Below, piece after piece: positions 1 through 7,043 of a stretch of 7,137 nt of DNA. The notes beneath the pieces were generated by a model, which searched no databases, was not told the origin of the DNA, and worked only from the letters and a program-made list of their open reading frames with translations. The stretch is from Dethiosulfatibacter sp. (GTDB taxonomy: Bacteria; Bacillota_A; Clostridia; Tissierellales; Dethiosulfatibacteraceae). The DNA is taken from positions 1 to 7,137 of the forward strand of contig JAHRFV010000087.1 in NCBI GenBank assembly GCA_019084435.1. Direction: 5' to 3'. How positions within the stretch are numbered: the stretch's first letter is position 1; the number at the start of each line of letters is the position of its first letter. The translations under genes and the position numbers were made by a program.

Positions 1-1040
1 ATGAAAGAGATTGGTGGACTAAGGATTGGCCTAATTGGTGTAGCTTCAAATATCATAGATAAAACCATGCCACCTTCTTTCAGTGAAGGGATAGAATTCA
101 CAATAGGTCACAAAGAACTTCCTGCAATCATTGATAAGGTGCGTACTGAAGAGAAGGCTGATCTTATCATTTTAGTCTCACATCTGGGATTTCCTCAGGA
201 TATGAAGCTTTTGTCAGAAGTATCTGGAGTTGATGTTTGCCTGAGTGGGCATACACACAACCGTCTTTATCAGCCAGTCATTCAAGGTAGACACTGGTTA
301 TACAATCAGGCTGCCACGGATCATTCTTGGGGCATTTGGATCTGGAATTAGAGGGTAAAAAGATTGTTGATTACCGGCACCGATTGATTGAGGTTGAAGC
401 TTCTATAACTCCCGATTCCGAGGTAGAGGATATTATACGCCAAGTGTTAGAGCCCTATAAAAAGGAGTTGTCTACGGTTGTTGGCATGACAGAAACAGCG
501 CTTAATCGAGCTACTACACTGGAAACCACAATGGACAATTTTCTCTTGCAAGTTTTACTTGAAAATACCGGGGCGCAATTAGCATTCTCAAACGGTTGGC
601 GTTACGGGGCCCCGATAATTCCTGGCGAGATCACATTGAATGACCTGCACAACATAATACCCGTGAATCCACCGATTTCAACCACAGAGATTAATGGACA
701 AGAACTGTTGGATATGTTGGAGGAAAACCTTGAAAGAACGTTTTCGTGTAATCCCTATCAGCAGATGGGTGGTTATGTCAAACGCTGTCTTGGCTTATAT
801 GTCTATTTTAAGATAGAGAATCCACCGGGGCACCGTATTCAAAAGCTTTTTATTGGAAATGAAGAGGTGAATCCTGAGCGATACTACACAGCAGCTTTTG
901 TCACATCGCAAGGAGTTCCTAAAAAGTATGGACGCAATCGTGAAGATAGGTCAGAACGAGTTATAGAAGCCATGCAGAAATATCTAATTAAGAATAACCC
1001 ACTGAGTTCAGAACTCAGGGGAACTTTTGTAGCAGTGTAA
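1..1040 (+). pseudogene. 5'-nucleotidase/SoxB-like metallophosphoesterase, 5'-partial and frameshifted
   Basis: This is the distal part of a secreted calcineurin-like phosphoesterase with a 5'-nucleotidase C-terminal domain, a family that hydrolyses nucleotides or related phosphoesters outside the membrane. Frame 1 (1-351) carries the late metal-site motifs SHLG (residues 60-63) and GHTHNR (83-88). The earlier DxH, GDxxD and GNHE motifs are absent, so the gene almost certainly starts upstream and the ATG at base 1 is internal. Frame 3 (about 327-1040) carries the C-terminal domain, with NGWRYGAPI (591-617), ITLNDL, and NPYQQMGG followed by GHRI. That last pattern recalls SoxB-like members rather than classic UshA, which is inference from remembered family patterns. 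The two frames join smoothly as SWG-HLDLELEG if one G is added to the GGGG run at 329-332. The TTG at 327 has no ribosome-binding site, so the second part is not a separate gene. It may be a true pseudogene or a homopolymer sequencing error. The downstream gene follows after 15 nt. Confidence 0.82.
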
Positions 1041-1055
1041 TAGGAGGTAAGTATA

Positions 1056-1502
1056 ATGAAAAACTATGTAAGATTTGCCGGTATGATTTTAACATCCACT
1101 ATTGTCATGTTTTTATTTACCTATTGGACTACATTTGAGTTTGAACATGTATTTTTCAATGAGACTAGGGCTTACATGGCATTGTTAATGGGTGCATCAA
1201 TGGCTATTATTATGCTAGCATTTATGACAAATATGCTCAAAAACAAGAAGATAAATATAGGAATCGTTGTAGGGAGTATAGCTGTATTCAGTATTTCACT
1301 ATTCTTGATTCGTAGTCAAGCTCTAATAGATGATGTTGACTATATGGAAGCCATGATACCACATCACTCCATTGCGATATTAACTAGTGGGCGCGCCCAG
1401 ATATCCGATCCAAGAGTTCGTGAACTGGCTGATAAAATAATAGAGGCACAACGTAAAGAAATTGAAGAAATGAAGATGCTAATTGAAGATTTAAAAAACT
1501 AA
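1056..1502 (+). CDS. Three-pass membrane protein with DUF305 tail
   Basis: This 148-aa protein has three hydrophobic segments (about residues 7-25, 38-60 and 68-86). A hydrophilic helical tail (about 91-148) matches the second half of the DUF305 family, with its hallmark MIPHH at residues 100-104, then SDPRVRELADKIIEAQ and a charged final helix. DUF305 proteins are ferritin-like helical proteins, often found with copper or other metal handling and cell-envelope genes. Their biochemical role is not settled, and the two adjacent histidines are the obvious candidate ligands. The start is supported by AGGAGGT at 1042-1048, 8 nt before the ATG. The gene sits 15 nt after the phosphoesterase and 40 nt before the sugar dehydrogenase, so co-transcription is likely. 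It is the only intact gene of the three. A role in envelope metal homeostasis is inference. Confidence 0.88.
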   Translation: MKNYVRFAGMILTSTIVMFLFTYWTTFEFEHVFFNETRAYMALLMGASMAIIMLAFMTNMLKNKKINIGIVVGSIAVFSISLFLIRSQALIDDVDYMEAMIPHHSIAILTSGRAQISDPRVRELADKIIEAQRKEIEEMKMLIEDLKN

Positions 1503-1542
1503 ACTGTTAATATGATACAATTAAAACAGGAGGACTATATCA

Positions 1543-2781
1543 ATGAGTAAGAAATGGATAATACTACCAATAATTTTGGTTGTTTTAGTTGTGTTTTGGC
1601 AATTTGGAGGGCTAGATTTTATTCTAGCAAGAACTATTTTTGCTCCGGATTATAACCCCAGTTCAACAGATGCGGAGAGCACAGAAGACAATAATGAGAC
1701 TGACACAGAGGAGCAGAGTACGAATGAAGAGACAGAGACAACAGATAATACTAGTAGCAGTGAAGAGATTTTGTTTTCTACAGAGGACTTAGATTATGAA
1801 ATTGAAATAATTGGAGAAGGATTGGAAATCCCATGGGAAATATCCCCCTTGCCTGATGGAAGATTTCTAGTAACTGAGAGACCTGGAAGAGTTGTTATGC
1901 TAGATAGTGAAGAAAAATATACAATACATGATGTTGAACATATAGGAGAAGGTGGTCTCTTGGGGTTAGCTATAAGTCCTGATTTTAAAGATAATGGCCA
2001 GCTTTTTCTGTATTACACATACGCATCAGGGAATCAAATATATAACAGGGTTTCACGGTTTACCCTTGAAGAAAACACCCTTACGGATGAGACATATATT
2101 TTAAACGAAATTCCAGGAGCAAGATTCCATAATGGTGGAAGGTTGAAATTTGGTCCTGATGGAAAGCTATATATTACCACAGGTGATGCTCAGGATTCTA
2201 ATCTTTCTCAAGATGTTAATTCATTAGCGGGCAAAATCTTAAGGATTAACCCAGATGGTACGATACCTGAGGATAACCCATTTGAGGACAGCCCTGTGTA
2301 CGCCTATGGATTGCGTAATCCACAAGGTTTATCGTGGCATCCTTTTAGCGGAGACTTATTTGCAAGCGATCATGGACCTAATAGTCAGGATGAAGTAAAT
2401 CTGATATTGCCAGGCAAGAATTATGGATGGCCAATTGTGACTTGTCTTGAAGGTGATTCGCAGTATGAAGATCCAGTTTCTTGCTATTCTGACTTCACAC
2501 TAGCTCCTTCGGGAATAGCTTTTATATCGTGGGACAACCTGGATTAAACACCTTTATATGTAGCAGGCTTAAGAGGCAACATGATTATGAGAGTTGATTT
2601 AGATGATGAGGGAGGTTTTATTAGACAAGAGGAGCTTTTTAGAGACTATGGGCGCATTAGAACTATTGTCTATTATGAAGGTTCATTATATATAGCAACG
2701 AATAATAGGGATGGAAGAGGCGTTCCAGGAGAAAACGATGATATGATTATTAAGATTACACCCATCTTGCCAACAAATTGA
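1543..2781 (+). pseudogene. PQQ-dependent aldose sugar dehydrogenase (GSDH family), interrupted by in-frame TAA
   Basis: This is a six-bladed beta-propeller quinoprotein of the glucose/sorbosone dehydrogenase family, which oxidises aldose sugars with PQQ as cofactor outside the membrane. An N-terminal hydrophobic segment (residues 5-19) is followed by an acidic Ser/Thr/Glu/Asp-rich spacer (about 40-76). The catalytic domain begins near residue 84. It shows ERPGR (112-116), GGLLGLA (137-143), HNGGRLKFGPDG (196-207, with the candidate catalytic His196), YGLRNPQG (255-262), SDHGPNSQDEVN (275-286) and NYGWP (293-297). Codon 335 is TAA (2545-2547). The same frame then stays open and gives LYVAGLRGN, RIRT and DDMIIKI, the expected last propeller blade, ending with TGA at 2779-2781. 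The full-length product would be about 412 aa. AGGAGG at 1528-1533 lies 9 nt before the ATG. The distal ATG at 2581 has only a weak AGAGG 4 nt upstream. The lesion may be a real nonsense mutation, a sequencing error or, less likely, readthrough. Confidence 0.86.
1660..1770 (+). other. Acidic low-complexity linker coding segment
   Basis: Residues about 40-76 of the sugar dehydrogenase are almost entirely Ser, Thr, Glu, Asp and Asn. The segment carries many negative charges and no hydrophobic core. It lies between the membrane segment and the propeller, so it probably acts as a flexible spacer holding the enzyme away from the membrane. There is no lipobox cysteine, so the anchor looks like an uncleaved signal-anchor helix or an ordinary signal peptide, not a lipoprotein. 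Confidence 0.7.
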
Positions 2782-2827
2782 ACATGTTGATGCTAATATT
2801 GATGAATTACATAAGGCATTTATTGAT

Positions 2828-2849
2828 AAGACCGAAAGGTCTTTTTTTT
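2828..2849 (+). terminator. Rho-independent terminator of the 5'-nucleotidase/DUF305/dehydrogenase operon
   Basis: A perfect 6-bp stem AAGACC/GGTCTT (2828-2833 and 2838-2843) encloses a GAAA tetraloop. It runs directly into an eight-T tract (2842-2849). It lies 46 nt after the dehydrogenase stop and 121 nt before the next start. This separates the upstream operon from the surface-protein gene. Confidence 0.9.
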
Positions 2850-2870
2850 GTCACGATTCATGCCAAGTAA

Positions 2871-2911
2871 TTGTCATTGACAAATGACTCAAATACAACT
2901 TTTAAATGTTG
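2871..2911. promoter_or_regulatory. Overlapping operator-like dyads upstream of the surface-protein gene
   Basis: Three inverted repeats are packed here. TTGTCA-T-TGACAA (2871-2883) is perfect. GTCATT-GACA-AATGAC (2873-2888) is perfect and overlaps the first. CAAC-TTTTAAAT-GTTG (2896-2911) is a 16-bp dyad with one mismatched pair. They cover the TTGACA box and the region just upstream of the TATAAT box, where a repressor or activator would be expected to bind. No specific regulator can be named from the sequence. Chance dyads are possible in AT-rich DNA, especially for the third. Confidence 0.4.
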
Positions 2912-2925
2912 AAAAATTATATAAT
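2877..2925 (+). promoter_or_regulatory. Candidate sigma-A promoter region for the surface-protein gene
   Basis: Consensus boxes are present but not in a single ideal pair. TTGACA at 2877-2882 is a perfect -35, with only a weak TTTAAA (2901-2906) 18 nt downstream. TATAAT at 2920-2925 is a perfect -10, but the sequence 16-18 nt upstream of it is a poor -35 and there is no extended TG. Either combination would give a leader of about 40-60 nt before the start at 2971. The TATAAT box is the more likely core, perhaps activator-assisted, which is inference. Confidence 0.5.
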
Positions 2926-2970
2926 AGATAACGAAGTGCAATGTATAAACATAATTAGGAGGATCAAGGG

Positions 2971-5900
2971 ATGAGTAAGAAGATTTTAAGTTGGCTATTA
3001 ACATTTGTTATGATTTTTTCAATGTTTGGGGGATTTGGTCTAGAAGTCTTTGGGCAGTCGTTCACAGACATCCAAAACCATTGGGCAAAAACGGAAATTG
3101 AAGAATGGAATGTGAAAGGTCTAATCAGTGGCTATGGAGATGGCACATTTAAACCTAACAACAACATCACAAGAGCTGAATTTATTACACTGATCAATAA
3201 TGTAATCAATATTCAAGTTGAGGAAGAAATTTCCTTCGATGATGTAGAGGAAAGTGATTGGTATTACAAGGATTTAAGAAAAGCAATACATGGAGAATAC
3301 ATATCAGGCTATGAAGACAACACCTTCAGAGCTGACGAAAATATTTCAAGGCAGGAAGTTGCTGTTATATTGCAAAATTTAATACACCTAAAGGCAACGG
3401 AATTAGAAAGCCTAGAAAAATTTAATGATACTCAAAATACTCCTGATTGGAGTAAAACTGCACTTCAGCTGGCAGTACAAAAAGGCTATCTTTCAGGATA
3501 TAAAGATCATACATTGAAAGCATCAAACTACATTACAAGAGCAGAATCAGTCAAGGTATTGAATAATATATTTGGAATCATTTACAATGAGTCAGGTGTA
3601 TACGGACCAAGCGTAGATGAAGAAGTATTAGAAGTAAAGGGAAATGTAACGGTATCAGTCCAAGATATCACCCTTCAAAATATGATAATTGATGGAGACT
3701 TATACTTAGCAGAAGGGATAGGAGAAGGAGATGTTACCTTAGACAATATTACTGTAATGGGAGAAACTATAGTTAACGGTGGCGGAGATAACTCAATCAT
3801 AATCAAAAATTCATCTCTAACAAACTTACTAGTAATAAAAAAAGATGGAAAGATTAGAATAGTAGCACAAGGGAATACGACTATTAACGAAACACATCTG
3901 TACTCATCCGTAAAGCTCCAAGGAGAAAGACTCAATGCTAACAGTTTTGGGAAAGTAGAGATTATAAGAGTTGCTCCTGGTCAAATAGTAGAATTTGAAG
4001 GTAGTTTTAATAGTATTGATGTTAAAGTAGCAGCCGATATAGAAATAACGGGTTCAAGCAAAGTGGATGAGCTGAATATCCATAAAGATCTAGACAATAT
4101 AAACATATTGGTTTCACCATATTCTGTAGTCGATAAATTGAATGCAAATTCAGAAATTGGAGTTATTAACAGAGGTATTATATTAGAAGCTTTGGGAGAC
4201 TTTGCAAGAGTTTCAAATTACGATGTCAAACTACCTGTAAATCTACAGCCAAGAACAAGCTCTGGAACTTCAACACCTTCAGTGCCTAAATACAGTCTAT
4301 CTTTATCAGTTAATCCAGTTGGATCTGGAACCGTAACTGGTGCTGGAAGTTATGAGGAAGGTAAAGCTATAACTGTAACCGCTATTGCAAATGATGGTTA
4401 TGAATTTGTAGAATGGAAAGATGGAGATAGTCAAATAACCACATCTGCTTCATTTAGCTATACAACAACTTCTGAAAACAAAACTTTCACGGCTAATTTT
4501 GAATCAACTAGTGAGTTTGCTGGAGGTTCAGGTTTAGAAGGTGATCCGTATCAAGTGGCAACTGCAGAGCAGTTGAACAATGTTAGAAATCATTTAAACG
4601 CCCATTTTATCCAAATTGGTGACATAGACTTAGGAGTCTCCCCTTGGAATGAAGGAGAAGGTTGGGAGCCAATAGGAAATAATATCAATAAATTCAAAGG
4701 ATTTTATAATGGTAATGCATATGACATCAGTTATCTATTTATTGACCGTCCGTCAGAAGACTATCAAGGTCTTTTTGGATATGTTGATAGATATGCTTAT
4801 ATTGAAAAAATAAACTTAAAGAATTCTTATGTAAGTGGTGATGGAAAAGTAGGCACTTTAGTTGGTAGAAATGATGGAATGGTTCTTTATTGTAATTCTA
4901 ACAATTTGAATTTATATAGTAGAAGTCTATATGGAGGAGGATTAGTTGGAGAAAATTATTCATCAATTGCAAATAGTTCGTCTGAAGGAGTAATTAAATC
5001 TAATTCTGAAGCTGGAGGATTAGTTGGTTATAATTTCCAGCCAACAGATTTAAGCTATGCTGCTACTATTAGCAGTTCCTACAGTAATGTAGAAATAAGC
5101 AAAATAGAAACTGAAGAAGGCAGCTTGTATAAAGCTGGAGGATTAGTTGGTTATAATACAAGAGGAACAATAAGTAATTCTTATGCCTTAGGTAATATAA
5201 TAAATGCTGAATATGCTGGAGGATTAGTTGCAGATGATAGTGGAGGTGTTATTAAAAACTCCTATTCGGTAGGTAGTATTTCTGGTACTAATACTGGGGG
5301 TTTGATTGAAAATAGTAATGCAACTAATGTTAGTAGCAGTTACTATAACTCTGAAACATCGGGTCAATCTGATATTGACAAAGGAACTCCTAAAACAACA
5401 GATGAAATGCAGGATCTAAATACTTATAATGGTTGGAATTTCGTAAATATTTGGACAATTAATAATAATTTCAATAACGGGTATCCAACTTTAAGATGGG
5501 TTGAATTTGCAGGTGGTTCTGGATCTGAATCAGATCCATACCAGATAGCGACTCCTCAACACTTAGACAATGTTAGAAACTATCTAGATAAACATTTCAT
5601 CCAGGTTGAAGACATTGACCTGACTGATATAGAATGGGAGCCTATTGGAGCGTTTTCAAGCGGGCAACAGTTCGTAGGATCATATAACGGAAATAATAAA
5701 ACAATTAATCGGTTAACAATTATTCCTGATGCTAGTGATCAATATGTAGGCTTGTTTGGTGTTATTGGATATGACTGGGAAGATGAGATATATGCACAGC
5801 TGTCCAATATCAGTTTAACAAATGTTATAATTAGAGGTACTGAGCTTCACTCAGTTGGGTCCCTCGTAGGAAGAGCTAATAATAACACAACTATAGATAA

Positions 5901-6942
5901 CTGTTCCGCATTCGGAGAAATCAACGCTTTGGATAATAGGGGTTATGCAATTGGAGGATTGGTGGGTGACAATAGTGCAACCCTCACCAATAGTGAAGCG
6001 AATGTTACTATATATGTATCGCCAACGGGCACAGGTACTAAAGCAGGTGGCTTAGCTGGTCATAATGGTGGATCTATTGACAACTGCTTTGCTACAGGTG
6101 ATGTGACTGGTAATGATTATGTCGGTGGTTTATTAGGTTGGCACACAAACAATCCACTAACAAACAGCTACAGCACAGGAAATGTTACAGGGGATGAATC
6201 AGTGGGTGGTTTAATTGGACTAGCATGGGGAATCACTGAAAAATCCTTCAGTAACGGTCATGTAAATGGAAACTCCTATGTTGGAGGATTGATTGGTAAC
6301 TTACCAGGTTATGTACGAAATGTATATGCTTCCGGCTCTGTAACCGGTGGTAGCACTGTGGGAGGTTTGGTTGGTTTTTATAGTGGTGGAGGTGGTCCTG
6401 CTGAAATTACGAATGCTTATGCCTATGGGCAAGTAAGTGGTTCAGCATACACTGGAGGTTTGGTAGGTTCAATTTGGGAAAGCAGCCCATCGGCACCGGT
6501 AACATCCAGCTACTGGGACACAGAAACTACGGGAAGGACAAATTCTGTAGGTGGGACAGGCTATGTAACCAGTGCCATGATTAAAGAAACCAATAGCGTT
6601 TCTATCTATATAGACTGGGATTTTGATACAATTTGGGGCATACACGAAGGTAATTCATATCCATATCTAAGAAACAACAGACAAATACCTCCTCCAATGC
6701 CTTATACAATAACAGTTTATAATAACGAACGGTATGATGGAACTGTTAACAAAAACGGAAGTTCAAATTACGTTTTACATTCAGGTCCATCTCTAGGAAC
6801 TTTAGTATTTAATTCAAATGGTAGTTTTAGTTATACATCTAATCAAGAGGATAATGATTTAATAGATACTGATTTATTCACATATACTCTAAATGGAAGT
6901 GACCCAGTTTACGTCAAAATAAAAATACTTCTTGCAAAATAA
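2971..6942 (+). CDS. SLH-domain surface protein with two GLUG-repeat modules
   Basis: This 1323-aa protein is predicted to be exported and held on the cell wall. A signal peptide (1 to about 29) precedes three SLH domains: 31-81 (ISGYGDGTFKP, ITRAEF), 89-140 (ISGYEDNTFRA, ISRQEV) and 151-203 (LSGYKDHTLKA, ITRAES). SLH domains bind secondary cell-wall polymer through the TRAE-type motif. Residues about 205-425 are beta-rich and unassigned. After a Ser/Thr/Pro linker, 441-511 is an InlB-like bacterial repeat domain (GSGTVTGAGSY, GYEFVEWKDG). Two homologous modules follow at 516-842 and 846-1234. Each opens with FAGGSG and PYQ(V/I)AT, has a DIDL strand and a run of GLUG repeats (GGLVG-type), and closes with SSYY or SSYW and YPTLR or YPYLR. 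A cadherin-like/Big-type domain (about 1245-1322, with GTVNKNG, NGSFSY and FTYTLNG) ends the protein. AGGAGG at 2957-2962, 8 nt before the ATG, fixes the start, and TAA-TAG tandem stops end it. The likely role is an adhesin or S-layer-associated protein. The ligand is unknown. Confidence 0.92.
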   Translation: MSKKILSWLLTFVMIFSMFGGFGLEVFGQSFTDIQNHWAKTEIEEWNVKGLISGYGDGTFKPNNNITRAEFITLINNVINIQVEEEISFDDVEESDWYYKDLRKAIHGEYISGYEDNTFRADENISRQEVAVILQNLIHLKATELESLEKFNDTQNTPDWSKTALQLAVQKGYLSGYKDHTLKASNYITRAESVKVLNNIFGIIYNESGVYGPSVDEEVLEVKGNVTVSVQDITLQNMIIDGDLYLAEGIGEGDVTLDNITVMGETIVNGGGDNSIIIKNSSLTNLLVIKKDGKIRIVAQGNTTINETHLYSSVKLQGERLNANSFGKVEIIRVAPGQIVEFEGSFNSIDVKVAADIEITGSSKVDELNIHKDLDNINILVSPYSVVDKLNANSEIGVINRGIILEALGDFARVSNYDVKLPVNLQPRTSSGTSTPSVPKYSLSLSVNPVGSGTVTGAGSYEEGKAITVTAIANDGYEFVEWKDGDSQITTSASFSYTTTSENKTFTANFESTSEFAGGSGLEGDPYQVATAEQLNNVRNHLNAHFIQIGDIDLGVSPWNEGEGWEPIGNNINKFKGFYNGNAYDISYLFIDRPSEDYQGLFGYVDRYAYIEKINLKNSYVSGDGKVGTLVGRNDGMVLYCNSNNLNLYSRSLYGGGLVGENYSSIANSSSEGVIKSNSEAGGLVGYNFQPTDLSYAATISSSYSNVEISKIETEEGSLYKAGGLVGYNTRGTISNSYALGNIINAEYAGGLVADDSGGVIKNSYSVGSISGTNTGGLIENSNATNVSSSYYNSETSGQSDIDKGTPKTTDEMQDLNTYNGWNFVNIWTINNNFNNGYPTLRWVEFAGGSGSESDPYQIATPQHLDNVRNYLDKHFIQVEDIDLTDIEWEPIGAFSSGQQFVGSYNGNNKTINRLTIIPDASDQYVGLFGVIGYDWEDEIYAQLSNISLTNVIIRGTELHSVGSLVGRANNNTTIDNCSAFGEINALDNRGYAIGGLVGDNSATLTNSEANVTIYVSPTGTGTKAGGLAGHNGGSIDNCFATGDVTGNDYVGGLLGWHTNNPLTNSYSTGNVTGDESVGGLIGLAWGITEKSFSNGHVNGNSYVGGLIGNLPGYVRNVYASGSVTGGSTVGGLVGFYSGGGGPAEITNAYAYGQVSGSAYTGGLVGSIWESSPSAPVTSSYWDTETTGRTNSVGGTGYVTSAMIKETNSVSIYIDWDFDTIWGIHEGNSYPYLRNNRQIPPPMPYTITVYNNERYDGTVNKNGSSNYVLHSGPSLGTLVFNSNGSFSYTSNQEDNDLIDTDLFTYTLNGSDPVYVKIKILLAK
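4516..5496 (+). repeat. GLUG module A of the surface protein
   Basis: Residues 516-842 form the first of two homologous modules. The FAGGSG, PYQVAT and DIDL lead-in is followed by about five GLUG-type units (near TLVG 629, then GGLVG copies) and a degenerate sixth (GGLIEN). The closing segment is SSYYNSETSG and then YPTLRWV. At DNA level the units are unusually alike. A 24-nt sequence starting GCTGGAGGATTAGTTGG is identical at 5011-5034 and 5134-5157, its first 16 nt recur at 5215-5230, and 14 nt recur at 4936-4949. Confidence 0.85.
5506..6672 (+). repeat. GLUG module B of the surface protein
   Basis: Residues 846-1234 repeat the plan of module A with the same FAGGSG, PYQIAT and DIDL lead-in. 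They carry about eight GLUG-type units from SLVG near 964 to GGLVG near 1162, spaced roughly every 25-30 residues. The closing segment is SSYWDTETTG, then a GGTGYVTSAMIK stretch and YPYLRNN. Codon choice at the GGLVG core varies from unit to unit, unlike module A, so these units have diverged further. The repeats probably stack as a beta-solenoid-like stalk, which is inference from the periodicity. Confidence 0.85.
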
Positions 6943-7001
6943 TAGAAGATAATACATTCGATAAAAAATAATATTAGTTCAAAATACTTATCAACAGGGT
7001 T
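6908..7001 (+). repeat. Left arm of a 94-bp perfect inverted repeat
   Basis: Every base here pairs with its partner in 7044-7137 (positions sum to 14045), with no mismatch in 94 bp. The arm begins inside the coding sequence of the surface protein, covers its last 11 codons and the TAA, and runs 59 nt past the stop. Base-by-base comparison of the two arms shows full identity after reverse complementing. Confidence 0.97.
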
Positions 7002-7043
7002 CTTGGATTCAGTTGGCGTTTCATACGCTATCTGAACCTTAGA
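7002..7043. other. Imperfectly palindromic 42-nt centre between the inverted arms
   Basis: The spacer can itself fold. GGATTCAG (7005-7012) pairs with CTGAACC (7032-7038), leaving one bulged A at 7007. GCGT (7016-7019) pairs with ACGC (7025-7028) around a TTCAT loop. With the arm ends AACAGGGTT and AACCCTGTT it would make a long bulged hairpin after the surface-protein gene. A shorter natural hairpin here could serve as a terminator, but the expected U-tract is weak. Confidence 0.6.

Noticed and set aside
2785..2871. Short + strand open frame (about 28 codons, hydrophobic) starting just after the dehydrogenase stop, and a second protein-like open stretch in the neighbouring frame (about 2780-2888)
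   Set aside because: Both run straight through the terminator hairpin and T tract, and neither has a ribosome-binding site. A gene remnant is possible but cannot be supported.
2850..2970. Riboswitch or long structured leader before the surface-protein gene
   Set aside because: The likely transcript leader is only about 40-60 nt, AT-rich, and shows no conserved aptamer pattern or second terminator hairpin.
3675..3935. An 86-codon open frame on the minus strand inside the surface-protein gene
   Set aside because: It lies wholly antisense to well-defined coding sequence, has no ribosome-binding site or recognisable domain, and is explained as a shadow of the + strand gene.
4936..6500. CRISPR-like array, suggested by regular short repeats
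   Set aside because: The repeats are in-frame codons for GLUG cores within a long open reading frame, with variable spacing and related, not unique, sequence between them.
7002..7043. Sequencing-adapter hairpin left between the two arms
   Set aside because: The 42-nt centre does not resemble the SMRTbell adapter as I recall it, which is rich in CT and GTT repeats. It has mixed composition like the host DNA, although a fold-back without adapter remains possible.
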